A stretch of 12,787 nucleotides of DNA, taken from positions 1 through 12,787 of the forward strand of contig JAFXCU010000062.1 of NCBI GenBank assembly GCA_017521345.1. The letters are read 5' to 3'. The position numbers and the translations under genes were made by a program. Source of the DNA: Ruminiclostridium sp. Its GTDB lineage: Bacteria > Bacillota_A > Clostridia > Oscillospirales > Oscillospiraceae. Position 1 is the first letter of the stretch; each line of letters opens with the position of its first letter. Below the pieces are notes generated by a model. It did no database searches and had not been told where the DNA came from. It saw nothing but the letters and a program-made list of their open reading frames with translations. This document shows positions 1 through 7,800 of this stretch, piece by piece.

Positions 1-320
1 CAGCCCAGCAGCCGCAGGACACGGACGGCGTAGCTGACCTCCTCATAGGAGTAGCCCTCGTAGTGGTGCATGCGGCCCTGCATGACGGCAACGGGCTTGC
101 CTGCCAGGGTGCCGAAGACCAGCTGGCCCTTGTGGCCGGGGGCGGTGGATGCCTTGAAGTGGGGGATCTCACCGTAGGGGACCACGATGGGGTTTTCCAC
201 CACGTCTCCCAGGTAGCCCAGGCCGGAGCCCAGGACCATGGCCACCTTGGGCTGGAAGGAGCCCAGCTTGGTGCGCAGGAAGTCTGCGCTCTCCTGATAT
301 TGTGCAAAGGTAAAGTGCAT
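1..320 (-). CDS. Purine nucleoside phosphorylase, N-terminal part (runs off the left edge)
   Basis: Phosphorolysis of purine (deoxy)nucleosides to free base and (deoxy)ribose-1-phosphate in the cytoplasmic purine salvage pathway. Only the first 106 residues are present; the usual length is about 270. The product starts MHFTFAQYQESADFLRTK. It has the phosphate-binding GSGLG motif at about residues 31-35 (MVLGSGLGYLGD), then GEIPHF, TAPGHKG, and GRMHHYEGYS at about 83-92, the conserved segment of the trimeric PNP/MTAP family. GSGLG favours PNP over methylthioadenosine phosphorylase. The start is the ATG at 320-318, preceded by GGAGGT seven bases upstream. The gene diverges from the GntR operon and has its own promoter at 383-411. 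Family assignment is firm; exact substrate preference cannot be read from the N-terminus. Confidence 0.93.
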   Translation of the reverse strand, partial: MHFTFAQYQESADFLRTKLGSFQPKVAMVLGSGLGYLGDVVENPIVVPYGEIPHFKASTAPGHKGQLVFGTLAGKPVAVMQGRMHHYEGYSYEEVSYAVRVLRLLG

Positions 321-382
321 GAAAGTTACCTCCGTATGGTTCTCCCGGAAAACCGGGTCTGTTTTTTGAATCGCAATTAGTT

Positions 383-411
383 ATTGTACACGCCCTGCAG
401 GGAAAAGGCAA
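383..411 (-). promoter_or_regulatory. Sigma-A-type promoter of the PNP gene
   Basis: On the minus strand TTGCCT (411-406) and TACAAT (388-383) are separated by exactly 17 bases. The -10 box lies about 60 bases upstream of the PNP start. The spacer contains a perfect 10-base palindrome, CCCTGCAGGG (393-402), which could be an operator. Box match is good, but no transcription start can be seen. Confidence 0.6.
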
Positions 412-412
412 G

Positions 413-441
413 AAAAATCCCTTGATATTCAAGGACTTTTT
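413..441. repeat. Palindrome between two divergent promoters
   Basis: CCTTGA (420-425), a three-base loop and TCAAGG (429-434) form a perfect 6-bp stem. It is framed by AAAAA (413-417) and TTTTT (437-441), which can extend the pairing across a 2-base internal mismatch. It looks like a bidirectional terminator, but it lies upstream of both flanking promoters. A protein-binding site, or the relic of a terminator, is therefore as likely. Confidence 0.45.
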
Positions 442-528
442 ACATTTGCACAGAAATTGGGACCCTCATACACCTCCCCCTTGGCACCCAGCTTTTTCAC
501 AAAACTTTCAAAACTTTTGCAAATCCTA

Positions 529-557
529 TTGACAGCCGCTCTTCCATGTATTATTGT
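529..557 (+). promoter_or_regulatory. Sigma-A-type promoter of the GntR-ABC operon
   Basis: Perfect -35 TTGACA (529-534), a 17-base spacer, and -10 TATTGT (552-557), placed 38 bases upstream of the GntR start. The -10 box is overlapped by the inverted repeat at 554-575. Confidence 0.75.
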
Positions 558-575
558 ATTAAGCAGATAGTACAA
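547..575. promoter_or_regulatory. Probable operator of the YtrA-type GntR repressor
   Basis: TTGTATTA (554-561) and TAGTACAA (568-575) form an inverted repeat with 7 of 8 positions paired and a 6-base centre. It overlaps the -10 box and the likely start site. A second copy of the left half-site, TGTATTA (547-553), sits in tandem 8 bases before TGTATTA (555-561). YtrA-subfamily repressors are known to bind paired TGTA/TACA-type sites in their own promoters, so autorepression is the natural reading. No binding data are available from sequence alone. Confidence 0.6.
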
Positions 576-595
576 CTTTGGAAAGGAGGGGTCCC

Positions 596-964
596 ATGCC
601 CTGGGAATTCCGCAGCGACCTGCCCATTTACACCCAACTCATCGCCCAGATCCAGCAGCGGATCATCACCGGCCAGCTGCAGCCGGGTGACCGCCTCCCC
701 TCCGTCCGGGATTGGGCCGCCGAGGCAGGGGTCAACCCCAACACCATGCAGCGGGCCATGACCGAGATGGAACGCCAGGGTCTGGTCCACAGCCAGCGCA
801 CCGCCGGACGCTTCGTCACCGAGGACGAGTCCGTCATCCGCAAGCTGCGGGAGGACCTGGCCCGCACCCAAGTCCGGGACTTCCTGGCGGCCATGGGCCA
901 GCTGGGTTTTGGGCCGGACGAAATCGCAGCCCTGATCCAAAAGGAAGGAGAGAACAGCCTATGA
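596..964 (+). CDS. GntR-family repressor, YtrA subfamily
   Basis: A DNA-binding repressor of 122 residues. The winged helix-turn-helix spans about residues 8-75. It shows the typical features PIYTQLIAQIQQRIITGQL, PGDRLPSVRDWA, VNPNTMQRAM and a GLV wing. The remaining ~45 residues form a short helical tail, as in YtrA, not a large ligand-binding FadR/HutC/MocR domain. The ATG at 596 is chosen because AAAGGAGG ends six bases before it; the TTG at 578 would put this ribosome site inside the gene. The stop overlaps the next start as ATGA (961-964), so the ATPase is translationally coupled. The operator over its promoter suggests it represses its own operon. The inducer is unknown; relatives often respond to cell-envelope antibiotics or stress. 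Confidence 0.93.
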   Translation: MPWEFRSDLPIYTQLIAQIQQRIITGQLQPGDRLPSVRDWAAEAGVNPNTMQRAMTEMERQGLVHSQRTAGRFVTEDESVIRKLREDLARTQVRDFLAAMGQLGFGPDEIAALIQKEGENSL

Positions 965-1659
965 GCAGCCTGCTGACCTGCAAGGGATTGGTCAAATCCT
1001 ATGACAAAGTACACGCCCTGGACGGCCTGGACCTGACCATCCAGCCCGGCCGCATCGTGGGTCTGCTGGGCCCCAACGGCTCCGGCAAATCCACCCTCAT
1101 GAAGCTGGCCAACGGCCTGCTGACCCCCACCGCCGGCGAGGTCCTGATCGACGGCATGGTTCCCGGCCAGGAGACCCACAGCCTGGTCTCCTATCTCCCC
1201 GACCGGCCCAGCCTGCCCCAGTGGATGACCATCCGCCAGCTCCAGGACTTCTACGCCGACTTCTTCCCGGACTTTGACCGGGAACGATGCCGGGAAATGC
1301 TGGACCGGCTGGAGATCCCCTCCCACCGGAAGCTGAAGGACCTGTCCAAGGGCAACCGGGAAAAAGTCCAGCTGGTGCTCACTATGAGCCGCCAGGCCAG
1401 GCTCTACCTGCTGGACGAGCCCATGGGTGGGGTGGACCCCGCTGCCCGGGACTTCATCCTGGAGACCATTCTTCGAAACTACGACCCTGAAGCCACTGTT
1501 GTCATCGCCACCCACCTCATTGCCGACGTGGAGAAGGTCCTGGACGAGGTCATCTTCCTGGACCAGGGCAAGGCCGCCCTCCACACCGCCGTGGATGACC
1601 TGCGGGCCGAGACCGGCAAGAGCGTGGACGCCCTGTTCCGGGAGGTGTTTCAATGCTGA
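961..1659 (+). CDS. ABC transporter ATP-binding protein (YtrB/EcsA-like)
   Basis: The 232-residue cytoplasmic ATPase subunit of an ABC-2-like transporter. It has Walker A GPNGSGKST (37-45), Walker B LYLLDEP (148-154), a D-loop GGVD (156-159) and the switch histidine in ATH (183-185). The signature is LSKGN (128-132) instead of LSGGQ, and the Q-loop region reads YLPDRPSL (78-85) without the usual glutamine; both are familiar in the GntR-linked YtrB-type ATPases. The start overlaps the GntR stop by four bases, and the end overlaps the permease start by seven. It powers the membrane protein that follows. The transported substrate cannot be inferred; export, or relief of envelope stress, is the usual guess for this family. 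Confidence 0.93.
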   Translation: MSSLLTCKGLVKSYDKVHALDGLDLTIQPGRIVGLLGPNGSGKSTLMKLANGLLTPTAGEVLIDGMVPGQETHSLVSYLPDRPSLPQWMTIRQLQDFYADFFPDFDRERCREMLDRLEIPSHRKLKDLSKGNREKVQLVLTMSRQARLYLLDEPMGGVDPAARDFILETILRNYDPEATVVIATHLIADVEKVLDEVIFLDQGKAALHTAVDDLRAETGKSVDALFREVFQC

Positions 1660-2468
1660 CCAAACTGTTGAAATATGAATTCAAGGCCACCGCACGGGTG
1701 ATGGTGCCTTTGTGTGCCCTGGCTGTGGCTCTGTGCGCTGTGACCAACATCACCCTTTTGGAATGGGTGGTCAAAACCGACAGTGACCCCAACCTGGTGA
1801 ACATTGTCCTCCTGGCGGCCAGCTCTGCTTTGATCGGTGCTGTTCTGGCCGCCACAGTGGTTCTGATGGTCCAGCGGTTCCGCTCCAACCTGCTGGGGGA
1901 CGAGGGCCACGTGATGTTCACCCTCCCTGTTTCCATCCATCAGCATATCTGGGCCAAGACCCTGGTGGCCGTGTTCTGGGTGTTGACAACCCTTTTTGTC
2001 GCATTTGAATGCACCCTGATCCTGGGCTATAACGGAGCCCTTTGGATGCCCTTCCCCTGGTTCCGGGAGGCCCTCACTGCCTTCATGGACTGCATTACCT
2101 CCGTAGACGCCACCATACCTGATCTTCCCCTGGGTGCAGCCCTTCCCATTTCCGCCGCAGCAATTATAATCTCTGCGGTGGGTCTCGGTCTGGAGATCTT
2201 CGCCGCTCTGGCCCTGGGCCACAGCTTCCACAAGCATAAAGTTCTTCTTTCTGTGGTCTTTTTCCTGGGCATTCAGGGTATCTACCATCTGATTGGAGAC
2301 ACCTTACCCCTTCTGGCAGACCTCATCTTCTACTTCTTCCCCTCCCAGAGCCCCACAGGGGTCTATATGCTTGACATGGGAGGAAGCATGGTCTTTTCCC
2401 TCCTTTGGGCAGCGGTCCTCTACGCCATCACCCACTACACTCTGAAGCACCGGCTGAATTTGGAGTGA
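1653..2468 (+). CDS. ABC-2-like permease of the GntR-ABC operon
   Basis: A 271-residue integral membrane protein. Hydrophobic segments at about residues 16-36, 48-72, 103-125, 160-190, 197-217 and 244-262 suggest six helices. The loop LLGDEGHVMFTLPVS (80-94) matches the DEGxxMFTLP signature seen in permeases beside YtrB-type ATPases. The start is ATG 1653, with GGAGGTG (1641-1647) inside the ATPase gene supplying the ribosome site. It forms the membrane channel for the ATPase encoded upstream. No periplasmic binding protein follows, which fits an exporter or signalling role rather than uptake. No clear Rho-independent terminator follows, so readthrough into the repeat region is possible. Confidence 0.85.
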   Translation: MLTKLLKYEFKATARVMVPLCALAVALCAVTNITLLEWVVKTDSDPNLVNIVLLAASSALIGAVLAATVVLMVQRFRSNLLGDEGHVMFTLPVSIHQHIWAKTLVAVFWVLTTLFVAFECTLILGYNGALWMPFPWFREALTAFMDCITSVDATIPDLPLGAALPISAAAIIISAVGLGLEIFAALALGHSFHKHKVLLSVVFFLGIQGIYHLIGDTLPLLADLIFYFFPSQSPTGVYMLDMGGSMVFSLLWAAVLYAITHYTLKHRLNLE

Positions 2469-2498
2469 ACACCAAAGATATATTTCCCCAGCCATCAT

Positions 2499-2666
2499 CG
2501 TAGGGGCGCATCACGAGAATGTGGATTGGCCGAAGGCCAAGAGAGGCTGGCCTGGGCCATTGCACAAGGGAGCCTTGGGGGTTTGCACTCACCTCAGCCT
2601 CCCTTGTGTAAAGGGAGGTGGCTCGCCGACAGGCGAGACGGAGGGATTGTAAACCCAAAGGGTTTG
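2499..2666. repeat. Hairpin-rich intergenic repeat, copy 1
   Basis: The 253-base gap 2469-2721 holds no gene but a chain of perfect small stem-loops: TTGGCC/GGCCAA (2526-2531, 2535-2540), CAAGG/CCTTG (2565-2569, 2573-2577), CCTCCCTT/AAGGGAGG (2598-2605, 2611-2618), CTCGCC/GGCGAG (2622-2627, 2632-2637) and AAACCC/GGGTTT (2651-2656, 2660-2665). The last three stems, with AGGTGGCTCG between stems, match the element at 3719-3786 in order and orientation. The opening bases (GTAGGGGCGCATCACGA) resemble dispersed gut-Clostridia intergenic repeats that I recall. Likely a REP/MITE-like element; function unknown. Confidence 0.6.
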
Positions 2667-2721
2667 ACCCTCGTTCCGTTCCATTCACCCCTCGCCCCTA
2701 ACCCAAAAGGAGTGTATCGCC

Positions 2722-3687
2722 ATGAAACAAGAACGAAAGGAGCTTCTCATCTTCCTGGCCGTGACCTACGGACTCACCTTCCTCATGGGTATCCCCATGG
2801 CTATCTTCGCCCAACAAGGACGCGAGCTTATTTCCTTTGCCTATGCCCAGATGCTCTATCCCGCTGCCGGTCTCATGCTGGCCAGACTGATCTGCCGCCG
2901 GGATGACCCCTCCTTGCCGAAGCCCTTCTTCCTGGGGTTTCTGGCTCTGACTGCCCTGACTATTGCAACCTGTTTTTTACCCATGGGGTTCACATATCTT
3001 GCCTATCTCACCTATATCAGCAGCATCACCCTGGGCGTGATTCTCTTCGCTTCAAAGGACGACAGTCTTCGACCCCATAACCTTTCTGGCGAAAACTGGG
3101 GTATTTCCCTTCGCATCATCCTTCTCTTTGTGGGTATCCTTCTGGCAGACATCATTCTTCGCTCCGCTCTATCCACCGAGCTGTCCGATACCATTCAAAA
3201 TCTGCTGACTTCGAACCTTCTCAAACTTCTTTTGATCCTTCCTCTTTTGTTCCTTCTGACCTTTCCCCACTACTTCGGAGAAGAATACGGCTGGCGAACC
3301 TATTTTCAGCCCCTCCTCCAGAATAAATTTGGTCTTATCAAGGGTGTGTTTCTCTTTGGCATTCTGTGGGAGTTCTGGCACTTTCCTCTGGTGATCTTCT
3401 ACTACGCTCCCCTGTCTTCCAGCATGAGCCTGCTTCAACTGATTCTCTATCGCTATGTGATGGTGATCCTCATTGCTATCTTCATGGCATACGCCTACAT
3501 GAAAACTCAAAATGTCTGGCTTCCTGCTTTCCTCCACTGTGTCAACAATATTCTGGCCGAGCTGGGGCCAGAGAATGGCAACTGTGAGCTGACCTGGGCC
3601 ATGCTGGGGCTGTTCATTCTCATTCGGCTGGTCCTCTTCCTTCCCTTCCTTCGATCCAAGGTCTTCCGGCCACAACCGCACACATAA
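2722..3687 (+). CDS. CPBP-family (CAAX/Rce1-like) intramembrane metalloprotease
   Basis: A 321-residue membrane protein with about eight hydrophobic segments. The three diagnostic CPBP/ABI motifs are in order: EEYGWR (187-192, EExxxR), FGILWEFWH (212-220, F-x6-7-WH ending in H220), and HCVNN (272-276, HxxxN). These carry the glutamate/histidine residues expected to bind zinc. Relatives include Rce1-type CAAX proteases and bacteriocin-immunity or maturation proteins, so a membrane proteolysis role is likely but the substrate is unknown. The start ATG has AAGGAG nine bases upstream. The gene stands alone between two related repeats (2499-2666 and 3719-3786). By eye its G+C is about 40-53% per line, against about 65% in the kinase gene, which hints at separate ancestry. 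No bacteriocin precursor gene is visible nearby. Confidence 0.9.
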   Translation: MKQERKELLIFLAVTYGLTFLMGIPMAIFAQQGRELISFAYAQMLYPAAGLMLARLICRRDDPSLPKPFFLGFLALTALTIATCFLPMGFTYLAYLTYISSITLGVILFASKDDSLRPHNLSGENWGISLRIILLFVGILLADIILRSALSTELSDTIQNLLTSNLLKLLLILPLLFLLTFPHYFGEEYGWRTYFQPLLQNKFGLIKGVFLFGILWEFWHFPLVIFYYAPLSSSMSLLQLILYRYVMVILIAIFMAYAYMKTQNVWLPAFLHCVNNILAELGPENGNCELTWAMLGLFILIRLVLFLPFLRSKVFRPQPHT

Positions 3688-3718
3688 CGCAAAACCGGCG
3701 GTTCTCGCACCACGCCTT

Positions 3719-3786
3719 GCCTCTCCCTCTGGAAGAAGGTGGCTCGGCGAAGCCGTGACGAACGAGGGGTACTACAAAATTTTGTA
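3719..3786. repeat. Hairpin-rich intergenic repeat, copy 2
   Basis: Aligns in the same orientation with the second half of the element at 2598-2666: a CCTC-rich left arm, AGGTGGCTCG (3737-3746), the stem CGGC/GCCG (3745-3748, 3752-3755), a purine-rich GAGGGGT, and a terminal palindrome TACAAAATTTTGTA (3773-3786) where copy 1 has AAACCC/GGGTTT. Bases differ while pairing is kept, so structure rather than sequence seems conserved. The first stem is degraded here. Confidence 0.55.
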
Positions 3787-3862
3787 TCACAATGAAAAAA
3801 TGAAACCCATCCATTTGTATTTCCGTCTATATAGATAGAACCAATTGAAAGGATGTGTTCCC

Positions 3863-4846
3863 ATGATGAAAAAGACGCTGGGACTGGCCCTGGCGCTGGC
3901 CATGCTCCTAGGCATTACCGCCCAGGCTGCCGGACCCTGGACGGACACGGCAAACCACTGGGCCAAACTCCCCATGGAATGGGCGGCGGAGGAAGGTCTG
4001 CTGAACGGGACATCCGAGACCACCCTGGCTCCGGATGCCACCACCACCCGGGCTATGGCAGTGACCGTTCTCTATCGCTGGCAGGGCAGACCGGACCAGA
4101 AAGCCGCCCCAACCTTTGCCGATGTACCCCAGGATGCCTATTATGCCGATGCCGTAACTTGGGCGGCCCAAACGGGGATCGTGACAGGAAAGACCGAAAC
4201 CCTCTTTGCCCCCAATGACCTGGTGACCCGCCAGGAGTTCGTGGCCATGCTCTATCGCTGGCACACGGCGGAGCGAGGGATTCCTGCGGTGATCGGGAAA
4301 AACAACGTATACACAGTTTCCGATTTCAGCGATGCTGACAGTATTTCTGTTTGGGCGAAGGACGCTGTGGCCTGGGCAGCGGGAGACCTCTTCCTGCTGG
4401 GCAAGACCCAGGGGGACAGCCGTGTGTTCAGCCCGAAGTATTCTATCCCCCGTGGGGAAATGACCAAAATCCTGTATCAGTATGCCTGCCATGTGCTGGG
4501 CCATCCCGGCAAGCTGTTTGACTACCAGCCGGACACCGTGGAGAAGGTCCAGGTCCGCAAGGGAACGGGTCCGACTTTCTTTATCACGGACCCGGCAGAA
4601 ATCGGCCGCTTTCTGGACCGGGTCAACGGCTATACCTACACCACCCAGAGGACAGATCTTGCCGCCGATGGATGGTACTATGCCTTTACGGTATTTGCTG
4701 CCAACGGCAAGACTGACCGGGTGACGGTGACGCCCAATGGGGTTAGGATGAACCTGGATACCAAAGGAGAGATGTTCTATCTCAACGAGGACCAAAAAAA
4801 CTATTTTTCCGAGGAATGGTTCGTAAGCTTTGATCCGGCGAAGTGA
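3863..4846 (+). CDS. Secreted protein with three SLH domains and an unassigned C-terminal domain
   Basis: A 327-residue exported protein. The signal peptide is MMKK followed by a hydrophobic stretch (5-20), with likely cleavage after AQA (20-22). Three S-layer-homology repeats follow at about 25-72, 86-135 and 154-209, each with the pattern W(A)..G(L/I).G....F.P....TR.E. Such triplets anchor proteins to pyruvylated secondary wall polymers. Residues about 215-327 form a compact domain I do not recognise (motifs TFFITDPAEI, WYYAFTVFA, EMFYLNEDQ); it has no cysteine and no visible catalytic motif. The ATG at 3863 follows AAAGGA by nine bases; the upstream TTG at 3845 would precede the ribosome site and spoil the signal peptide. 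The gene appears monocistronic and ends at the shared terminator at 4859-4895. Confidence 0.88.
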   Translation: MMKKTLGLALALAMLLGITAQAAGPWTDTANHWAKLPMEWAAEEGLLNGTSETTLAPDATTTRAMAVTVLYRWQGRPDQKAAPTFADVPQDAYYADAVTWAAQTGIVTGKTETLFAPNDLVTRQEFVAMLYRWHTAERGIPAVIGKNNVYTVSDFSDADSISVWAKDAVAWAAGDLFLLGKTQGDSRVFSPKYSIPRGEMTKILYQYACHVLGHPGKLFDYQPDTVEKVQVRKGTGPTFFITDPAEIGRFLDRVNGYTYTTQRTDLAADGWYYAFTVFAANGKTDRVTVTPNGVRMNLDTKGEMFYLNEDQKNYFSEEWFVSFDPAK

Positions 4847-4858
4847 ACATGTCTGTAC

Positions 4859-4895
4859 AAAACCCGGGACCGATCCAACATCGGTCCCGGGTTTT
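4859..4895. terminator. Bidirectional Rho-independent terminator
   Basis: A perfect 16-bp stem (4859-4874 with 4880-4895) with a five-base loop, CCAAC. It begins with AAAA and ends with TTTT, so it can terminate both strands. It lies between the convergent SLH gene (stop 4846) and kinase gene (stop 4897-4899), only two bases from the latter. Confidence 0.92.
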
Positions 4896-4896
4896 C

Positions 4897-7800
4897 TTAC
4901 CCTTCTTTCAGTTCGCTCAACACCTCTGCCAAGGCCTGATAGGCCTCCAGGAGGGCGGGGGTGTCCTCGGCCACCTGCTCCAGGTCGCCGGACCGGGCGG
5001 CCATTTCCAGCCGCTCGGCCTGGTCTCCCAGGTCCATGGCGCCGATCCACCGGGAGGCGCTCTTGAGGCTATGGACCTCGATGGCGTAGTCCTCCCACTG
5101 GCCGGTCCGGAAGGTCTCCTGGATCCGCCGGAACTTGCCGGGGATCTGATCCCGGTACATGAACAGGGTCTTGCGGTAGATCTCCGCCGTGCCGCAGAAG
5201 CCCATGCCCTGCTGGGCATCCACCCCCCTCAGCTCGGTCAGGTCCTGGGGCAGAGGGCCCTCCTCTGCCAGGACCACCGGGCGGTTGGGGGCCTTTTGCT
5301 TGTCCTCGGGGACCCAGACCTTCAGGGCATCGTCCAGGGTGTCCAGCTCCACGGGCTTGGAGATGAAGTCGTTGAAGCCGTTTTCCAGGAAGAACTCCCG
5401 CATCCCCTTCATGGCGTTGGCCGTCAGGGCCAGGATGGGCACCACGGCGAAGTAGGGGTCCTTCTGACCCATCTCCCGGATGCGGCGGGTGGCCTCCACG
5501 CCGTCCATGTCGGGCATCATGTGGTCCATGAGGACCAGGTCGGGCCAGACCTGGGTCATCTGCTTCAGGGCCTCCTGGCCGGAGCGGGCGGTGTAGACCT
5601 CCATCTCGTAGGGCCGCAGCAGACCCTGGCAGACCTTCAGGTTCAGAGGCTGGTCGTCCACCACCAGCACCGCCGCCTCGGGGGCGGTGAAGCTGTTGTA
5701 GAACCGGTCGCTCTCCTTCCGGCTGTCCCCCCGGTAGGGGCCGCAGGGGGTGGGGTCGATGACCTTCTGGGGGATGCGCACCCAGAAGTCGCTGCCCACC
5801 CCGTACTGGCTGTCCACGCCGATCTGACCGTCCATGAGCTCGGCCAGGTTCTGGCAGATGGTCAGGCCCAGGCCGGTGCCCTCGATGTGGCGGTTGGCCC
5901 CACGGTCCAGGCGGCCGTAGCTGCGGAAGATGTAGGGCATGTCCTCCTTCCGGATGCCCACGCCGGTGTCCTCCATGTGGATGACCAGGGTGCCGTCCTC
6001 CCCTTCCGGCTCCCAGGTGACCACCAGGGTCACAGAGCCGGTGTTGGTATACTTCACGGCGTTGGAGCCGAAGTTCATGATGATGTGACTGATGTTCACG
6101 TCGTCGCCGAAGAGGGTGGCTGGGATGGTCTCGTCCACCCGGGCGGTGAAGGTCAGTTTCTTCTCCTGGGCCCGCATGGACAGGACGGTGATGATGTCGT
6201 GGAGCATGGAGAGGATGTGATAGCTCTCGGGCTTTAACTGCATCTTGCCCGCCTCGATCTTGGACAGGTCCAGGATGGAGTTGATGTTGTCCAGCAGGAT
6301 CCGGCCGCTGCCCCGGATGTCCCGGAAGCAGTTGTCCTTCTCCTCCCCGTCCTCCTCCCGGAGGCCCAGCTCGGACATACCCAGAATGGCGTTGAGGGGG
6401 GTGCGGATGTCGTGGGACATATTGGCCAGGAACTGGGACTTGGCCTGGCTGGCGGCCTCGGCGGCCTCGGCCATGACACGGGCCTTCTCCTCCTCCTTCC
6501 GGAGGGTCACGGTGGCGGTGTCGTCCTCGAAGATCCACAGGGTTTTGGGGGTCTCCTCCGAGTAGCCGGACATGGGCAGGATGCGCATGGACAGCCAGGA
6601 GTCATCCCGTTTCTGGTAGGTCAGCTCGATCTGTCCCTTCTCCCGCAGCTCCTGGCGGATGTTTTCCAGCTGGACGAACCGGTGGACGGCAGGGGCGTAC
6701 TCCTCAGTGACCATGGTCCGGACATACCGCTCCATGGTGGCGGTGAGGCAGTGGTCACACTGGTCCAGCAGGGCGGCAAAGTAGCCGGGGACCTTGATGC
6801 TCCGGGCCTTGTCCTCGTTCAGGTCCACCACGTAGATGCCCTGGTAGTATTCCGAGATAACATGGACGAAGTCCAGCTCGTCCTCGGACTCTGCCAGCTG
6901 CTTGGCCCGGTGGAAGAGGATCTGTTCCTTTTCCTCCAGGCGGCGCTTCTCCTCCAACTGGCGGCGCTTGGCCTCGGTGACCTGGTGGATGAGGCAGTTG
7001 CACTTGATCTGATGGGTGGCAGAGTCCCGCACATAGTAGAGCTCGGCGGAGTGCCACTGGTAGTCTCCCTCGGGACCCTCCACCCGGTAGTCCAGGACTC
7101 GCTTGGTCTCGCCCCCCAAGAAGGCACTGATGAGGGCGCTGCGCTCCATGGATCTCATATAGGTTTCCCGGTCCTGGGGGTGGACGGTGGGGGCCACGCA
7201 GTCCCGGATGAAGGCCGTGTAGGTCAGGTGCTCCTGGCTGGCCAGGTAGTCATAGACCTCCCGGCCCCAGAGCATCCGCCAGCGGTCCTCCTCCAGGGCA
7301 AACTCCAGACCGGCCACGGTGCCCTCCATCATGCGGCTGAGGAACTTGTCGGCGGCCTCCTGGCGGAGGCGGGCCTGGACCTCCCGGGTCACATCCCGGA
7401 TGGTGCCGATGGCCTCCACGCCCTCGTGGTCGGCCAGGGGTTCCACCCGCAGCTGGATCCAGGTCTCCTCCTGGTCCATGGTGCAGACCTCCACCTCGCT
7501 GTCCTGACCCAGGGCGGCCTGCTCCAGGGCAGAGACGAAGGGGGCCTCCCACTGGGCGGAGCAGTTGAGCTCGGTGAGAAGCTGGAGGGGGGTGTACAGG
7601 TCTATTTTCATCTGGTGGCCCTGGCCCTTTTCCGGGGTCAGCAGCCGGAGCATCCCGTCGGGCAGCAACTCAAAGACCCGGACGGAAGAGCCGGGTAGGG
7701 CGGCGTTCATCAGGGAGTTCTTTCGGGCCACCTCCTGGTAGAGCCTGGTCTGGGCCAGCTGCTCCCGGGAGGCCTGGAAGAGGAGGACGGCCACCATGGC

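Noticed and set aside
578..595. TTG start for the GntR gene
   Set aside because: It would place AAAGGAGG inside the coding region; the ATG at 596 is correctly spaced from that site.
2526..2906. 126-codon + strand frame over the repeat and the start of the CPBP gene
   Set aside because: It consists of hairpin repeat sequence plus an out-of-frame overlap with CPBP; no ribosome site.
3815..3838. Promoter for the SLH gene (TTGTAT with TATATAGAT-like sequence)
   Set aside because: Spacing does not fit a standard -35/-10 pair, so I do not list it as a feature.
4843..7698. Long + strand open frames of 464 and 428 codons antisense to the kinase
   Set aside because: They mirror GC-rich kinase codons, are low-complexity (Gly/Leu/Val/His-rich), lack good ribosome sites, and the minus frame has a complete set of domain motifs.
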